A DNA stretch of 64,000 nucleotides from Pumilibacter intestinalis. GTDB lineage: Bacteria > Bacillota > Clostridia > Christensenellales > Pumilibacteraceae. The stretch is from positions 62,001-126,000 of the forward strand of contig NZ_CALPCH010000001.1 in NCBI RefSeq assembly GCF_943193005.1. The letters run 5' to 3'. Within the stretch, counting starts at the first letter, position 1, and each line of letters opens with the position of its first letter. A program made the translations under genes and the position numbers. Positions 36,263-46,168 of the stretch are shown here, piece by piece. The notes under the pieces are model-generated. The model was not told where the DNA came from and made no database searches. It saw only the letters and a list, made by a program, of their open reading frames with translations.

Positions 36263-38038
36263 ATGAAAAGAAGCGAAGTAAACGAAAGAGATATTTGGCG
36301 CACCGAGGATATATTCGGCTCGGTTGCCGAGTGGGAAAAAGAATTTTCCGAACTCAACAAAACACTGCCGGGGATATTGCAATTCAAGGGTAAGCTCGGC
36401 GACAAGTACGAATTTCTTGCGTGCATGGAGTTCAATTCGTCTGTTTGCCAAAGACTCGAACGGCTTTACTGCTACGCGCACTTAAAACACGACGAAAACA
36501 GTGCGGACGAAACGGGTCTCGGGCTGTTCAGCCGTGCGCAGGATATGTATATGCACTACTCGACTTACGAGTCGTTCGTAACTCCCGAGCTGGGAAAACT
36601 CGACGAGGTTACGCTTTCGGCGTATATGAACGACCCCGAGCTTGCCACCTATAAGTACATGCTCAGCGAAATTCGCCGCAGTAAAAAGCACATACTTTCG
36701 GCGGAAGAGGAGAGAATACTCGCGCTCGGGCAAACTGCGTTTTCGGGCTTTACGAGCGTGTTCGGCATGATAAACAATGTGGATTTGCCCTTTCCCAAAG
36801 TGGATATAGACGGCAAAAAAGTAAAACTCACGCACGGACTTTACGCGCAGTGTCTCGCTTCGCCCAACGCGCTTGTCAGAAAAAAAGCGTTTGAGGGCAT
36901 GTATAAGGCTTTGGGCAGTTTGATAAACACCATAGCGGCGAACTATGCGGCGTCGGTTGCAAAAGACAACTTTTTGGCAACGGCGAGAGGATACAAATCG
37001 GCGGTGGAAAAATCCACCGATAACGACAACGTGCCCGGCGAGGTTTACACGAAGCTCGTTAAAACGGTGGGAGCGCACCTCGAACCCGTGCACCGCTACG
37101 TTGCTCTTCGCAAAAAGGCTCTCGGCGCGGACAAGCTCCATATGTATGACCTTTACACCTCCATCGTGCGCGAAGCCGACTTAAAGTTGCCCTTCGAGCA
37201 GGCGTTCGAGCTTGTGCTCAAAGGACTCGCGCCCATGGGCGAGGAGTACGTGGGGCTTCTCAAAACCGCGCGCGAAAACCGTTGGATAGACGTGTACGAA
37301 ACGGAGAACAAGCGCAGCGGAGCTTACAGCATGGGCGTAACGGGCGTTCATCCGTATGTGCTACTCAATTACAGTTCCACGGCGCACGACGTGTTCACCA
37401 TAGCGCACGAGCTGGGGCATTCCATGCACTCATATTATTCCGACAAAGCGCAGGACTACGTGAACGAGGACTACTCCATTTTCGTTGCCGAGGTTGCAAG
37501 CACGGTGAACGAAGTGTTGCTTCTCAAGCACATGCTTTCGAGCGAGAAAGACCCCGCAATGCGCAAGTTCCTGCTCTCGTATTACCTCGATATGTTCCGC
37601 ACCACGCTTTTCCGTCAGACCATGTTTGCCGAGTTCGAGCTTAAGAGCCACGCAATGGCGCAGGAAGGAAAGCCGCTCACGGTGGAGTCGCTTTCCCGCG
37701 AGTATCTCAAACTCAACAAAAAATACTACGGACCCGACGTTGTGCACGATAAGCAGATTAGGCTCGAGTGGGCGAGAATACCGCATTTCTACTCGGCGTT
37801 CTACGTGTACAAATACGCAACGGGCATTACGAGCGCGGTGAATATTGCGCACTCCATTCTCACCGAGGGCGAAAGCGCGGTGAAACGCTACAAGGAAAAA
37901 TTCCTTTCGGCGGGCGGAAGCAAATCGCCTTACGATATTTTGTGCGACGTGGGCGTAGACCTCAAAACCGACGAGCCGTATATGGTAGCCATGGACGAAT
38001 TCGCAAAAACTCTCGCCATGCTCGAGGAGTTGATATAA
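36263..38038 (+). CDS. pepF: Oligoendopeptidase F (M3 metallopeptidase)
   Basis: 591 residues, typical PepF length. The zinc site HELGHSMHSYYSD (HExxH) is near residue 390 and the third ligand Glu lies in the following EVASTVNEVLL. It cuts 7-17-residue peptides in the cytoplasm. Ribosome site GAGAGG precedes the ATG. The gene is followed one base later by the lipoprotein gene. Confidence 0.95.
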   Translation: MKRSEVNERDIWRTEDIFGSVAEWEKEFSELNKTLPGILQFKGKLGDKYEFLACMEFNSSVCQRLERLYCYAHLKHDENSADETGLGLFSRAQDMYMHYSTYESFVTPELGKLDEVTLSAYMNDPELATYKYMLSEIRRSKKHILSAEEERILALGQTAFSGFTSVFGMINNVDLPFPKVDIDGKKVKLTHGLYAQCLASPNALVRKKAFEGMYKALGSLINTIAANYAASVAKDNFLATARGYKSAVEKSTDNDNVPGEVYTKLVKTVGAHLEPVHRYVALRKKALGADKLHMYDLYTSIVREADLKLPFEQAFELVLKGLAPMGEEYVGLLKTARENRWIDVYETENKRSGAYSMGVTGVHPYVLLNYSSTAHDVFTIAHELGHSMHSYYSDKAQDYVNEDYSIFVAEVASTVNEVLLLKHMLSSEKDPAMRKFLLSYYLDMFRTTLFRQTMFAEFELKSHAMAQEGKPLTVESLSREYLKLNKKYYGPDVVHDKQIRLEWARIPHFYSAFYVYKYATGITSAVNIAHSILTEGESAVKRYKEKFLSAGGSKSPYDILCDVGVDLKTDEPYMVAMDEFAKTLAMLEELI

Positions 38039-38039
38039 T

Positions 38040-39008
38040 TTGAAAGCCGCGTGCAAAACGGTAAAAGCGTTTGCGCTTGCAGTCGCGCTGATTGCAACTG
38101 CGTTGTTCGCGGGTTGCGACGCGGGCGTTTCGCTGTATGAAGCCCGAGGCGAGGACGGTTGGTATTTCGCTTTGGACGTGAGCGTGGACTCCGCGCTCGA
38201 GAGCGAACTCCACGCCAATGCGGCGTATTCGGATAAGCTCGGCAAAGAGTGGACTCTCGGCGACTGGCTTTACGATTATTTCGGTCTTACGAGCGAAATT
38301 TACGGCTACGAATTCAAGTACGACGGAGTGCGCAACGAAAAGGGCGGGCGCAGAGTGTACGGTTTTTACGATATATTCGTGCCCGATAAAACTTTGCGCG
38401 GAGAGCTTAGCGACGGGCTTACGCTCGAAGGCGAAACCGACGTGACCACCAACCTGTTTATGCGCACCGTGCGCGTTGTGCGCGACGGGCGGTTCGACTT
38501 TTGGATACGCTCGCTCGAAGACGCCGTTTCAAGCGGCGACTCGGGCGAGGGCGGCAAAACGCTTATGGGCATGATTTTATACGGCGTGGGGCACTACGAA
38601 ACCAAAGACGGCGAACTTACGTATGTGGAAGATTTGCCCGGATTTACAACTGCGTTCGGCGTTCCGCTCAACGGCTATACCGAAATGCTGCTCACCGATT
38701 TTTGGCTGGCTTCCAAAAAGATGAACGTGGCGTGCGACGCGAAATTGGGCACGGACGACTCCAAAAACGTGTATTACGTGTTCAACAGGCGGCTGGGCGA
38801 CGAGGACGAAAAAGTGGAGTACGAGTATTTTCGCGCCGACCCCACGGGTTGGTATCTCGTTGCGATAGCGGCGGGCGGCGCGGCTGTGGGCATAGGCATA
38901 CTTGCGGCGAACATAATAAAACGCCGCAAAGACAAAAAGCCCAAACCGACCGTGCGCGACAATTTCCCTTACGACCCTTTCGACGGCAACATAGACCCGT
39001 TTGCATAA
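38040..39008 (+). CDS. Lipoprotein with C-terminal membrane helix, unknown function
   Basis: 322 residues, TTG start one base after the pepF stop. The N-terminus is a signal peptide with lipobox LFAGC (Cys26). A globular outer domain (about 30-265) carries many aromatic and acidic residues (WYFALDVSVDSALESELHANA). A membrane helix (about 277-297, WYLVAIAAGGAAVGIGILAANII) and a basic cytoplasmic tail RRKDKKPKP then an acidic DPFDGNIDPFA end follow. A lipid anchor plus a transmembrane helix is an unusual double attachment. I do not recognise the family. Confidence 0.7.
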   Translation: MKAACKTVKAFALAVALIATALFAGCDAGVSLYEARGEDGWYFALDVSVDSALESELHANAAYSDKLGKEWTLGDWLYDYFGLTSEIYGYEFKYDGVRNEKGGRRVYGFYDIFVPDKTLRGELSDGLTLEGETDVTTNLFMRTVRVVRDGRFDFWIRSLEDAVSSGDSGEGGKTLMGMILYGVGHYETKDGELTYVEDLPGFTTAFGVPLNGYTEMLLTDFWLASKKMNVACDAKLGTDDSKNVYYVFNRRLGDEDEKVEYEYFRADPTGWYLVAIAAGGAAVGIGILAANIIKRRKDKKPKPTVRDNFPYDPFDGNIDPFA

Positions 39009-39082
39009 CGAATACACAAAAAACCAACACGAGGAGAACGGATACTTTTTAAGAACAAACGCGGTGTCCGAGAATTAAAAAA

Positions 39083-40906
39083 ATGACTAACGAACAAATA
39101 AGAAACGTGGCGATAATCGCGCACGTAGACCACGGCAAAACCACGCTCGTGGACCAAATGCTCAAGCAGGGCGGCGCGTTCCGTTCCAATCAGGTAGTAG
39201 CCGAGCGCGTTATGGACTCCAACGCCCTCGAGCGCGAGCGCGGCATAACCATACTTGCAAAAAATACGTCGGTGAAATACGGCAACTATAAGATAAATGT
39301 GGTTGATACTCCGGGTCACGCCGATTTCGGCGGCGAGGTGGAGCGCATACTCAAAATGGTTAACGGCGTGGTATTGCTTGTAGACGCATACGAGGGAACG
39401 ATGCCGCAAACCCGTTTCGTGCTAAGCAAAGCTCTCGAGCTGGGGCACAGAGTAATAGTTGTGGTAAACAAGATTGACCGCCCCGACCGCAGAGTGAGCG
39501 AGGTTTGCGACGAGGTGATAGAGCTTTTAATGGAACTCAACGCAACCGACGAGCAACTCGACAGTCCCATAATATACTGCTCGGGGCGCAACGGCACGGC
39601 AACCGTCAATCCCGACGAGCCGGGCACCGATTTAATCCCGCTTTTCGAAACCATAGTAAGGCACATTCCCGCGCCGAGCGGCGACGCGTCCGCTCCCGTG
39701 CAAATGCTCGTTTCCGCACTCGACTACAGCGAGTACGTGGGCGCGATAGGCATAGGGCGCATAGAGCGCGGCACGCTGCGCACGGGCATGAACGTGCTGT
39801 TATCCAACTATCACACCGACCGCCCTCCGCTCAAAGCCAAAGTAACCAATATATATCAGTTCGAGGGACTCAACCGCGTAGCCGCGGAGGAAGCCACCGT
39901 GGGCGATATAGTGTGCGTTTCGGGCGTGGAGGGAGTGAGCATAGGCGACACGCTTTGCGACCCCGCCGACTCAACACCCATAGAGTTCCCCAAAATAAGC
40001 GAACCGAGCGTTGAAATGACTTTTTCGGTAAACGACAGTCCGTTTGCGGGCAAAGAGGGCAAGTTCGTAACGAGTAGGCATTTGCGCGCCCGCCTTTATA
40101 AAGAAGCGGTGCGCGACGTGAGCATTCGCGTGTCCGACACCGACACGAGCGAGGCTTTCAGAGTGTGCGGCAGGGGCGAAATGCACCTTTCCATACTCAT
40201 AGAAAACATGCGAAGGGAAGGATACGAGTTCCAAGTATCCATGCCGAGAGTGCTGTTTAAGGAAGAGGACGGCGTTGTAACCGAGCCCATAGACTTGCTC
40301 ATTGCCGACGTTCCGAGCGACTGCGTGGGCGTAGTAATGGAAAAAATGGGGGTGCGCAAGGGCGAACTCAAGAGCATGACGCCCATAGGCGAGCGCATGC
40401 GGCTCGAATTCGAAGTGCCCAGCCGCGGACTGTTCGGCTACAAGTCGGAATTCCTCACCGACACCAAGGGCGAGGGCATACTCACTTCGGTGTTCGAAAA
40501 GTACGACTCTTACCGCGGCGAGATAGACCGCCGACCCGCGGGCAGTCTTATAGCGTTCGAAACGGGCGAAGCCGTGGGCTACGGACTTTTCAACGCGCAG
40601 GACAGGGGAACTTTGTTCATAGGCGCGGGCACTAAGGTGTACGAGGGCATGATAGTGGGCGAAAACCCCAAGGGCGACGATATAGCCGTAAACGTGTGCA
40701 AGCGCAAGCAGATGACCAACATGCGAGCTTCGGGCAGCGACGACGCGCTCAGGCTCACTCCGCACAAGGTGATGAGTTTGGAGCAGTCGCTCGACTTTAT
40801 AGCCGACGACGAATTGCTCGAGGTTACGCCGAGCAACATAAGAATAAGAAAGAAGATATTGAACGCCGAAATGCGCGCCAAAGCCAAAGCGCACGCCAAG
40901 AAATAA
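39083..40906 (+). CDS. typA: Ribosome-associated GTPase TypA/BipA
   Basis: 607 residues, full length. G1 AHVDHGKTTL, switch II DTPGHADFGGEVERIL, NKID and the EF-G-like domains III and V (RGEMHLSILIENMRREGYEFQVSMP) plus the TypA-specific C-terminal domain ending SLDFIADDELLEVTPSNIRIRKK are visible. It acts in ribosome assembly and stress adaptation. The ribosome site is weak. It lies 16 bp before dnaB. Confidence 0.96.
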   Translation: MTNEQIRNVAIIAHVDHGKTTLVDQMLKQGGAFRSNQVVAERVMDSNALERERGITILAKNTSVKYGNYKINVVDTPGHADFGGEVERILKMVNGVVLLVDAYEGTMPQTRFVLSKALELGHRVIVVVNKIDRPDRRVSEVCDEVIELLMELNATDEQLDSPIIYCSGRNGTATVNPDEPGTDLIPLFETIVRHIPAPSGDASAPVQMLVSALDYSEYVGAIGIGRIERGTLRTGMNVLLSNYHTDRPPLKAKVTNIYQFEGLNRVAAEEATVGDIVCVSGVEGVSIGDTLCDPADSTPIEFPKISEPSVEMTFSVNDSPFAGKEGKFVTSRHLRARLYKEAVRDVSIRVSDTDTSEAFRVCGRGEMHLSILIENMRREGYEFQVSMPRVLFKEEDGVVTEPIDLLIADVPSDCVGVVMEKMGVRKGELKSMTPIGERMRLEFEVPSRGLFGYKSEFLTDTKGEGILTSVFEKYDSYRGEIDRRPAGSLIAFETGEAVGYGLFNAQDRGTLFIGAGTKVYEGMIVGENPKGDDIAVNVCKRKQMTNMRASGSDDALRLTPHKVMSLEQSLDFIADDELLEVTPSNIRIRKKILNAEMRAKAKAHAKK

Positions 40907-40922
40907 ACAGAAGGAGAAAGCC

Positions 40923-42488
40923 ATGCCTAAAAAGTATGCGGGCGAGCCCGACCAAAACCACCCCAACTTAAAAGCGAGAGTACTTCCGCACAACAACGAG
41001 GCGGAACAGGCGGTGCTCGGTTGCGCCTTGCTCGATAACGACGCAACCATACATATCATACCCGAGCTTACTCCCGCCGACTTTTACGGCAAAGCGCACG
41101 CGAACATTTACGACGCAATGGTGCGCATATCCCGCCGCGACGAGCCGATAGACGTGGTAACTCTCACGCAGGAGCTTGACACAATGGGCATGCTCGAGAA
41201 CGTGGGCGGACTGACTTACCTTGCCGACCTATCCAACTGCGTGCCCGGCGCGTCCAACTACAAGCATTACGTGGGCATAGTAAAAAAGCTGTCAACGCTC
41301 AGAAAATTGATTTCTTCGGCGCAAAAGATTACCGACGTTGCGTTTGTGGGCGACCCGCAAAACGACGCCATTGCATTTGCGGAGCGCGAGATATACGCGC
41401 TCAGCGAGGAAAACGACCGTAGCAGTCTGCGCGAGATACAGCCGAGCATAGTGGAAGCCATATCGCGCATGGAGCTTATGTATCGCGACCCCACCGCGGG
41501 CAAGGGCATACCCACCGGCTTTAAGGGGCTTGACGCCATACTGAACGGCTTTCAGCCCTCCGACCTCATACTTATAGCCGCCCGCCCCGGTCAGGGAAAA
41601 ACGAGTATAGGCATGAACTTTATTTCGCACGCCGCAATGCACGCGAGCCGCAAGACCGCCGCGGGCAAAGACGACCCCTACCGCTGTGCGGTGTTTAACC
41701 TCGAAATGCCCGCAATTCAGCTTGCAAAGCGTATGATTTGCAGCGAAGCCCGCATAGATATGAGCAAGGCGAATTCGGGCAGACTTTCCGCCGACGATTG
41801 GAAAGCCATAGTTGCGGCAAAGGCGCGACTCGATAAAGCGCAGATATATATAGACGACAGCTCGCTCACCAACCCCATAGAAATACTTTCCAAGTGCCGC
41901 AGGTTAAAACGCGAAAAGGGTCTTGACCTCGTTATGATAGACTATTTGCAGCTCATGACGAGCGGCGAGAGGGTGGAGAGCCGTCAGCAAGAGGTGAGCA
42001 CCATTACGCGTATGATGAAGATAGCCGCAAAGGAACTCAACGTGCCCATTCTGTTGCTCAGCCAGATGTCGCGCGAGGTGGAAAAGCGCACCAACAAAAA
42101 ACCGCAGATGTCCGACCTTCGCGAATCGGGTGCGATAGAGCAAGACGCGGATATAATAATGTTTATTTACCGCGAGTTCGATAAAGACGACGTATCGGTA
42201 GACGAAGAAAAACGCAACAAAGTAGAGCTTATAATAGCCAAGCACCGTAACGGCGAAACGGGCTCGGTGGAACTCAAATGGGACGGTCCTTCGGTGCGCT
42301 TTTTGGACGTGGACCGCTCGCGCAACACGGCTTCGCTCGAAAGGAACATACCGCCCGAGCGCGGCGGCGGCAGTTTCGGTGGATACGACGACGTACCGCC
42401 TCCGCCCGAACCGTTCGTTATGAGCGAAAAGACGGCGGAAGAAATTTTGGCGGTGCCGGACAACGCCGACCCCGACGACATCTTTTAA
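40923..42488 (+). CDS. dnaB: Replicative DNA helicase
   Basis: 521 residues; AGAAGGAG ribosome site. N-terminal helical domain (NNEAEQAVLGCALLDNDATI), linker, then the RecA-like motor: Walker A ARPGQGKTS, Walker B DLVMIDYLQLM, LLSQMSREVEKR and arginine-finger region. The C-terminal extension (GGGSFGGYDDVPPPPEPF...) is acidic and disordered. It is the hexameric fork helicase; loader candidates lie at 27319-29638. Confidence 0.95.
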   Translation: MPKKYAGEPDQNHPNLKARVLPHNNEAEQAVLGCALLDNDATIHIIPELTPADFYGKAHANIYDAMVRISRRDEPIDVVTLTQELDTMGMLENVGGLTYLADLSNCVPGASNYKHYVGIVKKLSTLRKLISSAQKITDVAFVGDPQNDAIAFAEREIYALSEENDRSSLREIQPSIVEAISRMELMYRDPTAGKGIPTGFKGLDAILNGFQPSDLILIAARPGQGKTSIGMNFISHAAMHASRKTAAGKDDPYRCAVFNLEMPAIQLAKRMICSEARIDMSKANSGRLSADDWKAIVAAKARLDKAQIYIDDSSLTNPIEILSKCRRLKREKGLDLVMIDYLQLMTSGERVESRQQEVSTITRMMKIAAKELNVPILLLSQMSREVEKRTNKKPQMSDLRESGAIEQDADIIMFIYREFDKDDVSVDEEKRNKVELIIAKHRNGETGSVELKWDGPSVRFLDVDRSRNTASLERNIPPERGGGSFGGYDDVPPPPEPFVMSEKTAEEILAVPDNADPDDIF

Positions 42489-42985
42489 TGCGGCGTATAA
42501 GGGCGCATCTACGCACTACGTGCTTGCTCGCAATGACACAGTAAGCCGCTACTACCTGTCATTGCGAGGAGGGCGTGCCCCCCCCATGTCATTGCGAGGA
42601 GGGCGAAGCCCGACGAAGCAATCTCAGCCGAGAGAACTGAGCAGCTACTTTACCTGTTCCATGTAGGGGATTGCCACGCTCGTTTCACTCACTCGCAATG
42701 ACACAGTAAGCCGCTACTACCTGTCATTGCGAGGAGGGCGAAGCCCGACGAAGCAATCTCAGCCGAGAGGACTGAGCAGTAACTTTACATGTTCCATGTA
42801 GGGGATTGCCACGCTCACTGCGTTTCGCTCGCAATGACGGGTTGCCCTTTCGCAATAGCGGTACAAAAATATTGCGGGGTGTGGAATTTTAATTTGCCAT
42901 AAAGTGTTTTTCGCTTGACAAATAATGTGCGCAGGATTAAAATAGAAACAACAGTAAATAATATTCAATATAAAGGAGAAGAAAA
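42489..42985. repeat. Repeat cluster C with DUF308 promoter
   Basis: Two tandem complete inverted-repeat elements at 42588-42702 (115 bp) and 42723-42838 (116 bp), opposite in orientation to clusters A, B and F, share a linker (ACAGTAAGCCGCTACTACCT). A left fragment with C8 (42578-42585) precedes them. The first 38 bp carry the 34440-type repeat. At the 3' end is the DUF308 promoter: TTGACA (42915-42920), 17-bp spacer, TAAAAT (42938-42943). Confidence 0.85.
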
Positions 42986-43462
42986 ATGGCAAAATCAAAG
43001 CTCAGTTTGTCTATGACAAACATCCTCAACTGTGTGCTCTATGCGGTAATCGGCATATTGCTCCTCATCTTCAAAGCAGGCTCGCTTGATATTCTTTTCA
43101 CGATTGTAGGTATCCTGTTTATCGCGCTCGGCGTGTACGACGTGATAATGAAGAGCCTTATTCGCGGCGTTATAGAGGCTGTGATAGGTATCGTAATCCT
43201 TGTCTGCGGTTGGACTATTGCGGAATGGGTGCTTCTTATATTCGGTATCCTTCTCATAGTTAAAGGTGCGCTTGACCTTATCCAAAACTTGCACAGAGGA
43301 CTTATTGCATGGGTAATGCCCATAGTTACCATTGTGCTCGGCGTACTTTTGGTTGTTTCGAAATTCCAGGCTCTCGATATCATATTTATCATTGCCGGCA
43401 TCATCTTCCTTGTTAACGCCGTTCTCGCGCTTTTCGGCACGAGTCTTAGCAAGAAGAGATAA
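42986..43462 (+). CDS. DUF308/HdeD-like membrane protein
   Basis: 158 residues in about six hydrophobic helices of duplicated pattern (NILNCVLYAVIGILLLIFKAGSLDILFTIVGILFIALGVYDVI..., AVIGIVILVCGWTIAEWVLLIFGILLIVKGALDLI). This matches DUF308, the HdeD-like family. A strong AAAGGAG site precedes the ATG, and the codon usage is less biased to AUA than in its neighbours. Function is unknown, possibly acid or envelope stress. Confidence 0.8.
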   Translation: MAKSKLSLSMTNILNCVLYAVIGILLLIFKAGSLDILFTIVGILFIALGVYDVIMKSLIRGVIEAVIGIVILVCGWTIAEWVLLIFGILLIVKGALDLIQNLHRGLIAWVMPIVTIVLGVLLVVSKFQALDIIFIIAGIIFLVNAVLALFGTSLSKKR

Positions 43463-43478
43463 TTTCCGATAAGATTAT

Positions 43479-43518
43479 AAAAAGCGGTTTCTGCAAAAAC
43501 GAAGCCGCTTTTTGTTTT
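43479..43518 (+). terminator. Terminator after the DUF308 gene
   Basis: AAAAAGCGGTTTC / GAAGCCGCTTTTT (one mismatch) with GTTTTG tail. Confidence 0.8.
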
Positions 43519-43612
43519 GTAAAAAAATTTTTCTTTTTATGCGTATAAACTCCGAAAATGTGTTCATAATTCATGTGCAATAAAAAAAGAACTTTTTCGG
43601 AGGTAAACAAAA

Positions 43613-44236
43613 ATGAGAACGTATAAGAGTAACCGCCCCTCGGCGGAGAAGACCAAGCAACGCATGCCCAAACGCGGAGTGCAAGCCGCCGTGATTAGCG
43701 CGGCTATAATAGTTATAGCCGTTGTGCTCACGCTTTCGCTCGTGTTCGGACTGCGCAAAGCTCCCGTTGAAAACGACGTGCCCACCGTAACGCCGCCGGT
43801 AGAAGAGAAGCCCAACCCCATAACCTTCTCCGCTCCGCTTACGAGTTGCACCGTTATCAAAACCGCCGCGCTCGACAAGCTCGTGTATAACGACACCCTC
43901 AAGCAGTGGCGCACCCACAACGGCGTGGATTTCGAAGCCGCCGCCGGCAGCGACGTGTTCACCATAGCGGCGGGCACGGTAACGAGCGTGGAAAACACCA
44001 TTTTGGACGGTATGGTTGTTACCGTAGAACATGCGGAAGGATACTCGTCCACCTATAAAGGACTCGAAAAAGCCGCCGTTGCAAAGGGCGACAAAATAGA
44101 GTCGGGTGCTAAAATCGGCACTGTAGGCAACATGATGAGCGAACAAAACTCGGGCGCACATCTTCATCTCGAAATGAAGAAAGACGGCAAATTCGTTGTA
44201 GTCACCGACTACATCAACGTAGAAAACGACAAGTAG
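43613..44236 (+). CDS. M23 (LytM) peptidase-fold membrane protein, SpoIIQ-like
   Basis: 207 residues. A basic cytoplasmic N-terminus, one membrane helix (about 26-46), a proline-rich linker (TVTPPVEEKPNP) and an M23 domain with metal ligands in THNGVDFEAAAGSDV and GAHLHLEM. It lacks other domains. This layout and the WRTHNGVDF start of the domain resemble forespore SpoIIQ, whose Clostridium versions keep the zinc ligands. The upstream GTATA (43543-43547), 17 bp before CATAAT (43565-43570), is a weak match to sigma-F/G type promoters. GGAGG precedes the ATG. A general cell-wall endopeptidase role is the alternative. Confidence 0.8.
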   Translation: MRTYKSNRPSAEKTKQRMPKRGVQAAVISAAIIVIAVVLTLSLVFGLRKAPVENDVPTVTPPVEEKPNPITFSAPLTSCTVIKTAALDKLVYNDTLKQWRTHNGVDFEAAAGSDVFTIAAGTVTSVENTILDGMVVTVEHAEGYSSTYKGLEKAAVAKGDKIESGAKIGTVGNMMSEQNSGAHLHLEMKKDGKFVVVTDYINVENDK

Positions 44237-44245
44237 ATATGCAGG

Positions 44246-44284
44246 AAAGCCTTCCGTTTTTATGCGGAAGGCTCTTTTGTTTTC
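44246..44284 (+). terminator. Terminator after the M23 gene
   Basis: AGCCTTCCG (44248-44256) pairs perfectly with CGGAAGGCT (44265-44273), followed by CTTTTGTTTTCT. Confidence 0.85.
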
Positions 44285-44291
44285 TAATGAA

Positions 44292-44490
44292 GGAGATTGC
44301 TTCGTCGCAATGCTCCTCGCAATGACACGGAAATGCTCCATGGAGATTGCTTCGTCGCAATGCTCCTCGCAATGACACGGAAATGCTCCATGGAGATTGC
44401 TTCGCTACGCTCGCAATGACACGGTTACCCTATAAAACGTCATTGCGAGGGCACGCAGTGCCCGTGGCAATCTCATGCATGGAACAAGTA
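44292..44490. repeat. Repeat cluster D with 50-bp tandem period
   Basis: Right-end arms repeated at 44294, 44344 and 44394 with exact 50-bp spacing (AGATTGCTTCG...CTCGCAATGAC, then ACGGAAATGCTCCATGG). A left arm with core follows (44439-44490). It lies between the converging M23 and guaA genes, close to the guaA stop. Confidence 0.85.
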
Positions 44491-44506
44491 CGGATTGGGG
44501 TGCGTT

Positions 44507-46048
44507 TTATTCCCATTCTATGGTTGCGGGGGGTTTGCTCGTGATATCGTATACTATGCGGTTAATGTGCTTAACCTCGTTTACTATGCGCACCGATACC
44601 TTTTCGAGTACGTCGTAGGGAATGCGCGAAAAGTCCGCGGTCATAAAGTCGGTGGTGGATACGCCGCGAAGCGCGAGCGTGTAGTCGTAAGTTCTGCCGT
44701 CGCCCATAACGCCCACCGAGCGCATGTTGGTGAGCACGGCAAAGTATTGATTTATGCTCCTGTCCAGTTTCGCCGCCGCGATTTCTTCGCGGAATATGGC
44801 GTCGGCGTCTTGCAGTATCGCCACTTTTTCGGGAGTGATATCGCCTATAATGCGAATTGCAAGCCCCGGACCGGGGAAGGGTTGCCGCCAAACGAGTTTG
44901 TCGCTGAGTCCGAGCGCAATGCCGAGCGCGCGCACCTCGTCTTTGAAAAGCAGTCTTAAAGGTTCTACTATCTCTTTGAAATCCACGTAATCGGGAAGTC
45001 CGCCCACGTTGTGGTGCGATTTAATCACGTCGGCGTCGCCGAGTCCCGACTCGATAACGTCGGGATAAATGGTGCCTTGAGCCAAGAAATCCACTTTGCC
45101 GATTTTTTTAGCTTCTTCTTCGAACACGCGAATGAATTCTTCGCCTATTATCTTTCTTTTGCGCTCGGGGTCGGATACGCCCGCGAGCTTTCCGAGAAAA
45201 CGCTCGCCCGCGTTCACGCGCACGAAATTCACGCCGCTGTCCTTAAACGCCGCTTCCACCTCGTCGCCCTCGTTTTTGCGCATTAGTCCGTGGTCTACGA
45301 ATATGCAGGTAAGCTGACTGCCTATGGCGTTTGCCAACAGCTTGCAGGCAACCGAGCTGTCCACTCCGCCCGAGAGGGCGAGCAAAGCCTTGCCGCTTCC
45401 TATTTTTTCGCGCAGTTCGCGCGTTGCGGTTTCGGCGTAGCTTTCCATCGTCCAGTCGCCGTTGCAACCGCACACGTTTTTAAGGAAATTTCCGAGCATA
45501 TCGAAGCCCTGCTCGGTGTGGTTAACCTCGGGGTGGAACTGCGTGCCGTAAAACTTTTTCTCGGCGTTTTCTATAGCTCCGTAAGGGCACTTTTCGCTGT
45601 GCGCTATGGAGCGAAAGCCGCTCGGCAGTTTTTTTATGTAGTCGTTGTGGCTCATCCAAACAACCGATTTTTTCTTGAGTTTGGAGAAAAGGGGCGAGCC
45701 CGTGTCGAACTCGCAGTCCGTTCTGCCGAATTCCGCCGCGGCTTCCGCGCTTGCCGCGCCTATTTCGCCGCCGAGTCCGTAAACCAAAAACTGCGCTCCG
45801 TAGCAAATGCCCAAAATGGGCACGCCGAGCGTGAAAATTTCTTTGTCCATTCTGGGGGAGTCGGCGAGATACACGGATTTGGGACCGCCCGTAAATATTA
45901 TGCCTGCGGGTTGCATGGCGCGTATTTCGCTAATCGGCGTTTTGTAAGACTTCACTTCGCAGTATACGTTTTGTTCGCGCACTCTGCGGGCGATAAGTTG
46001 GTTGTACTGCCCGCCGAAGTCGAGCACCAAAACGGTTTGTTTTTTCAT
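44507..46048 (-). CDS. guaA: GMP synthase (glutamine-hydrolysing)
   Basis: 513 residues. N-terminal class I glutamine amidotransferase: nucleophile Cys in [10 protein letters not shown], His/Glu in THFHPEVNH-like [15 protein letters not shown]. Then the ATP-pyrophosphatase domain with LSGGVDSSV, and the C-terminal dimerisation domain ending KPPATIEWE. It makes GMP from XMP. The message has TTGCCA (46106-46111), 18-bp spacer, TATACT (46082-46087) as promoter and a short leader, with no purine riboswitch visible. Confidence 0.96.
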   Translation of the reverse strand: MKKQTVLVLDFGGQYNQLIARRVREQNVYCEVKSYKTPISEIRAMQPAGIIFTGGPKSVYLADSPRMDKEIFTLGVPILGICYGAQFLVYGLGGEIGAASAEAAAEFGRTDCEFDTGSPLFSKLKKKSVVWMSHNDYIKKLPSGFRSIAHSEKCPYGAIENAEKKFYGTQFHPEVNHTEQGFDMLGNFLKNVCGCNGDWTMESYAETATRELREKIGSGKALLALSGGVDSSVACKLLANAIGSQLTCIFVDHGLMRKNEGDEVEAAFKDSGVNFVRVNAGERFLGKLAGVSDPERKRKIIGEEFIRVFEEEAKKIGKVDFLAQGTIYPDVIESGLGDADVIKSHHNVGGLPDYVDFKEIVEPLRLLFKDEVRALGIALGLSDKLVWRQPFPGPGLAIRIIGDITPEKVAILQDADAIFREEIAAAKLDRSINQYFAVLTNMRSVGVMGDGRTYDYTLALRGVSTTDFMTADFSRIPYDVLEKVSVRIVNEVKHINRIVYDITSKPPATIEWE

Positions 46049-46130
46049 TATGAGAGTTCCTCTTTGGATAATATATAAATAAGTATACTACATAGCAATG
46101 GAATTTGGCAATTAAATCGGCGCGTTTGAC

Positions 46131-46159
46131 TTGACAATATGCGAAAAGTCATGTAAAAT
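46131..46159 (+). promoter_or_regulatory. Promoter of leuA (possibly leaderless)
   Basis: TTGACA (46131-46136), 17-bp spacer, TAAAAT (46154-46159). Its end is only 9 bp from the leuA ATG, and no ribosome site lies between. Confidence 0.7.
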
Positions 46160-46168
46160 GTTTGCAAC

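Noticed and set aside
46049-46168. Purine riboswitch before guaA, or T-box before asnS, leuA, cysE or pheA
   Set aside because: The leaders are too short and lack the characteristic T-box or purine aptamer sequence.
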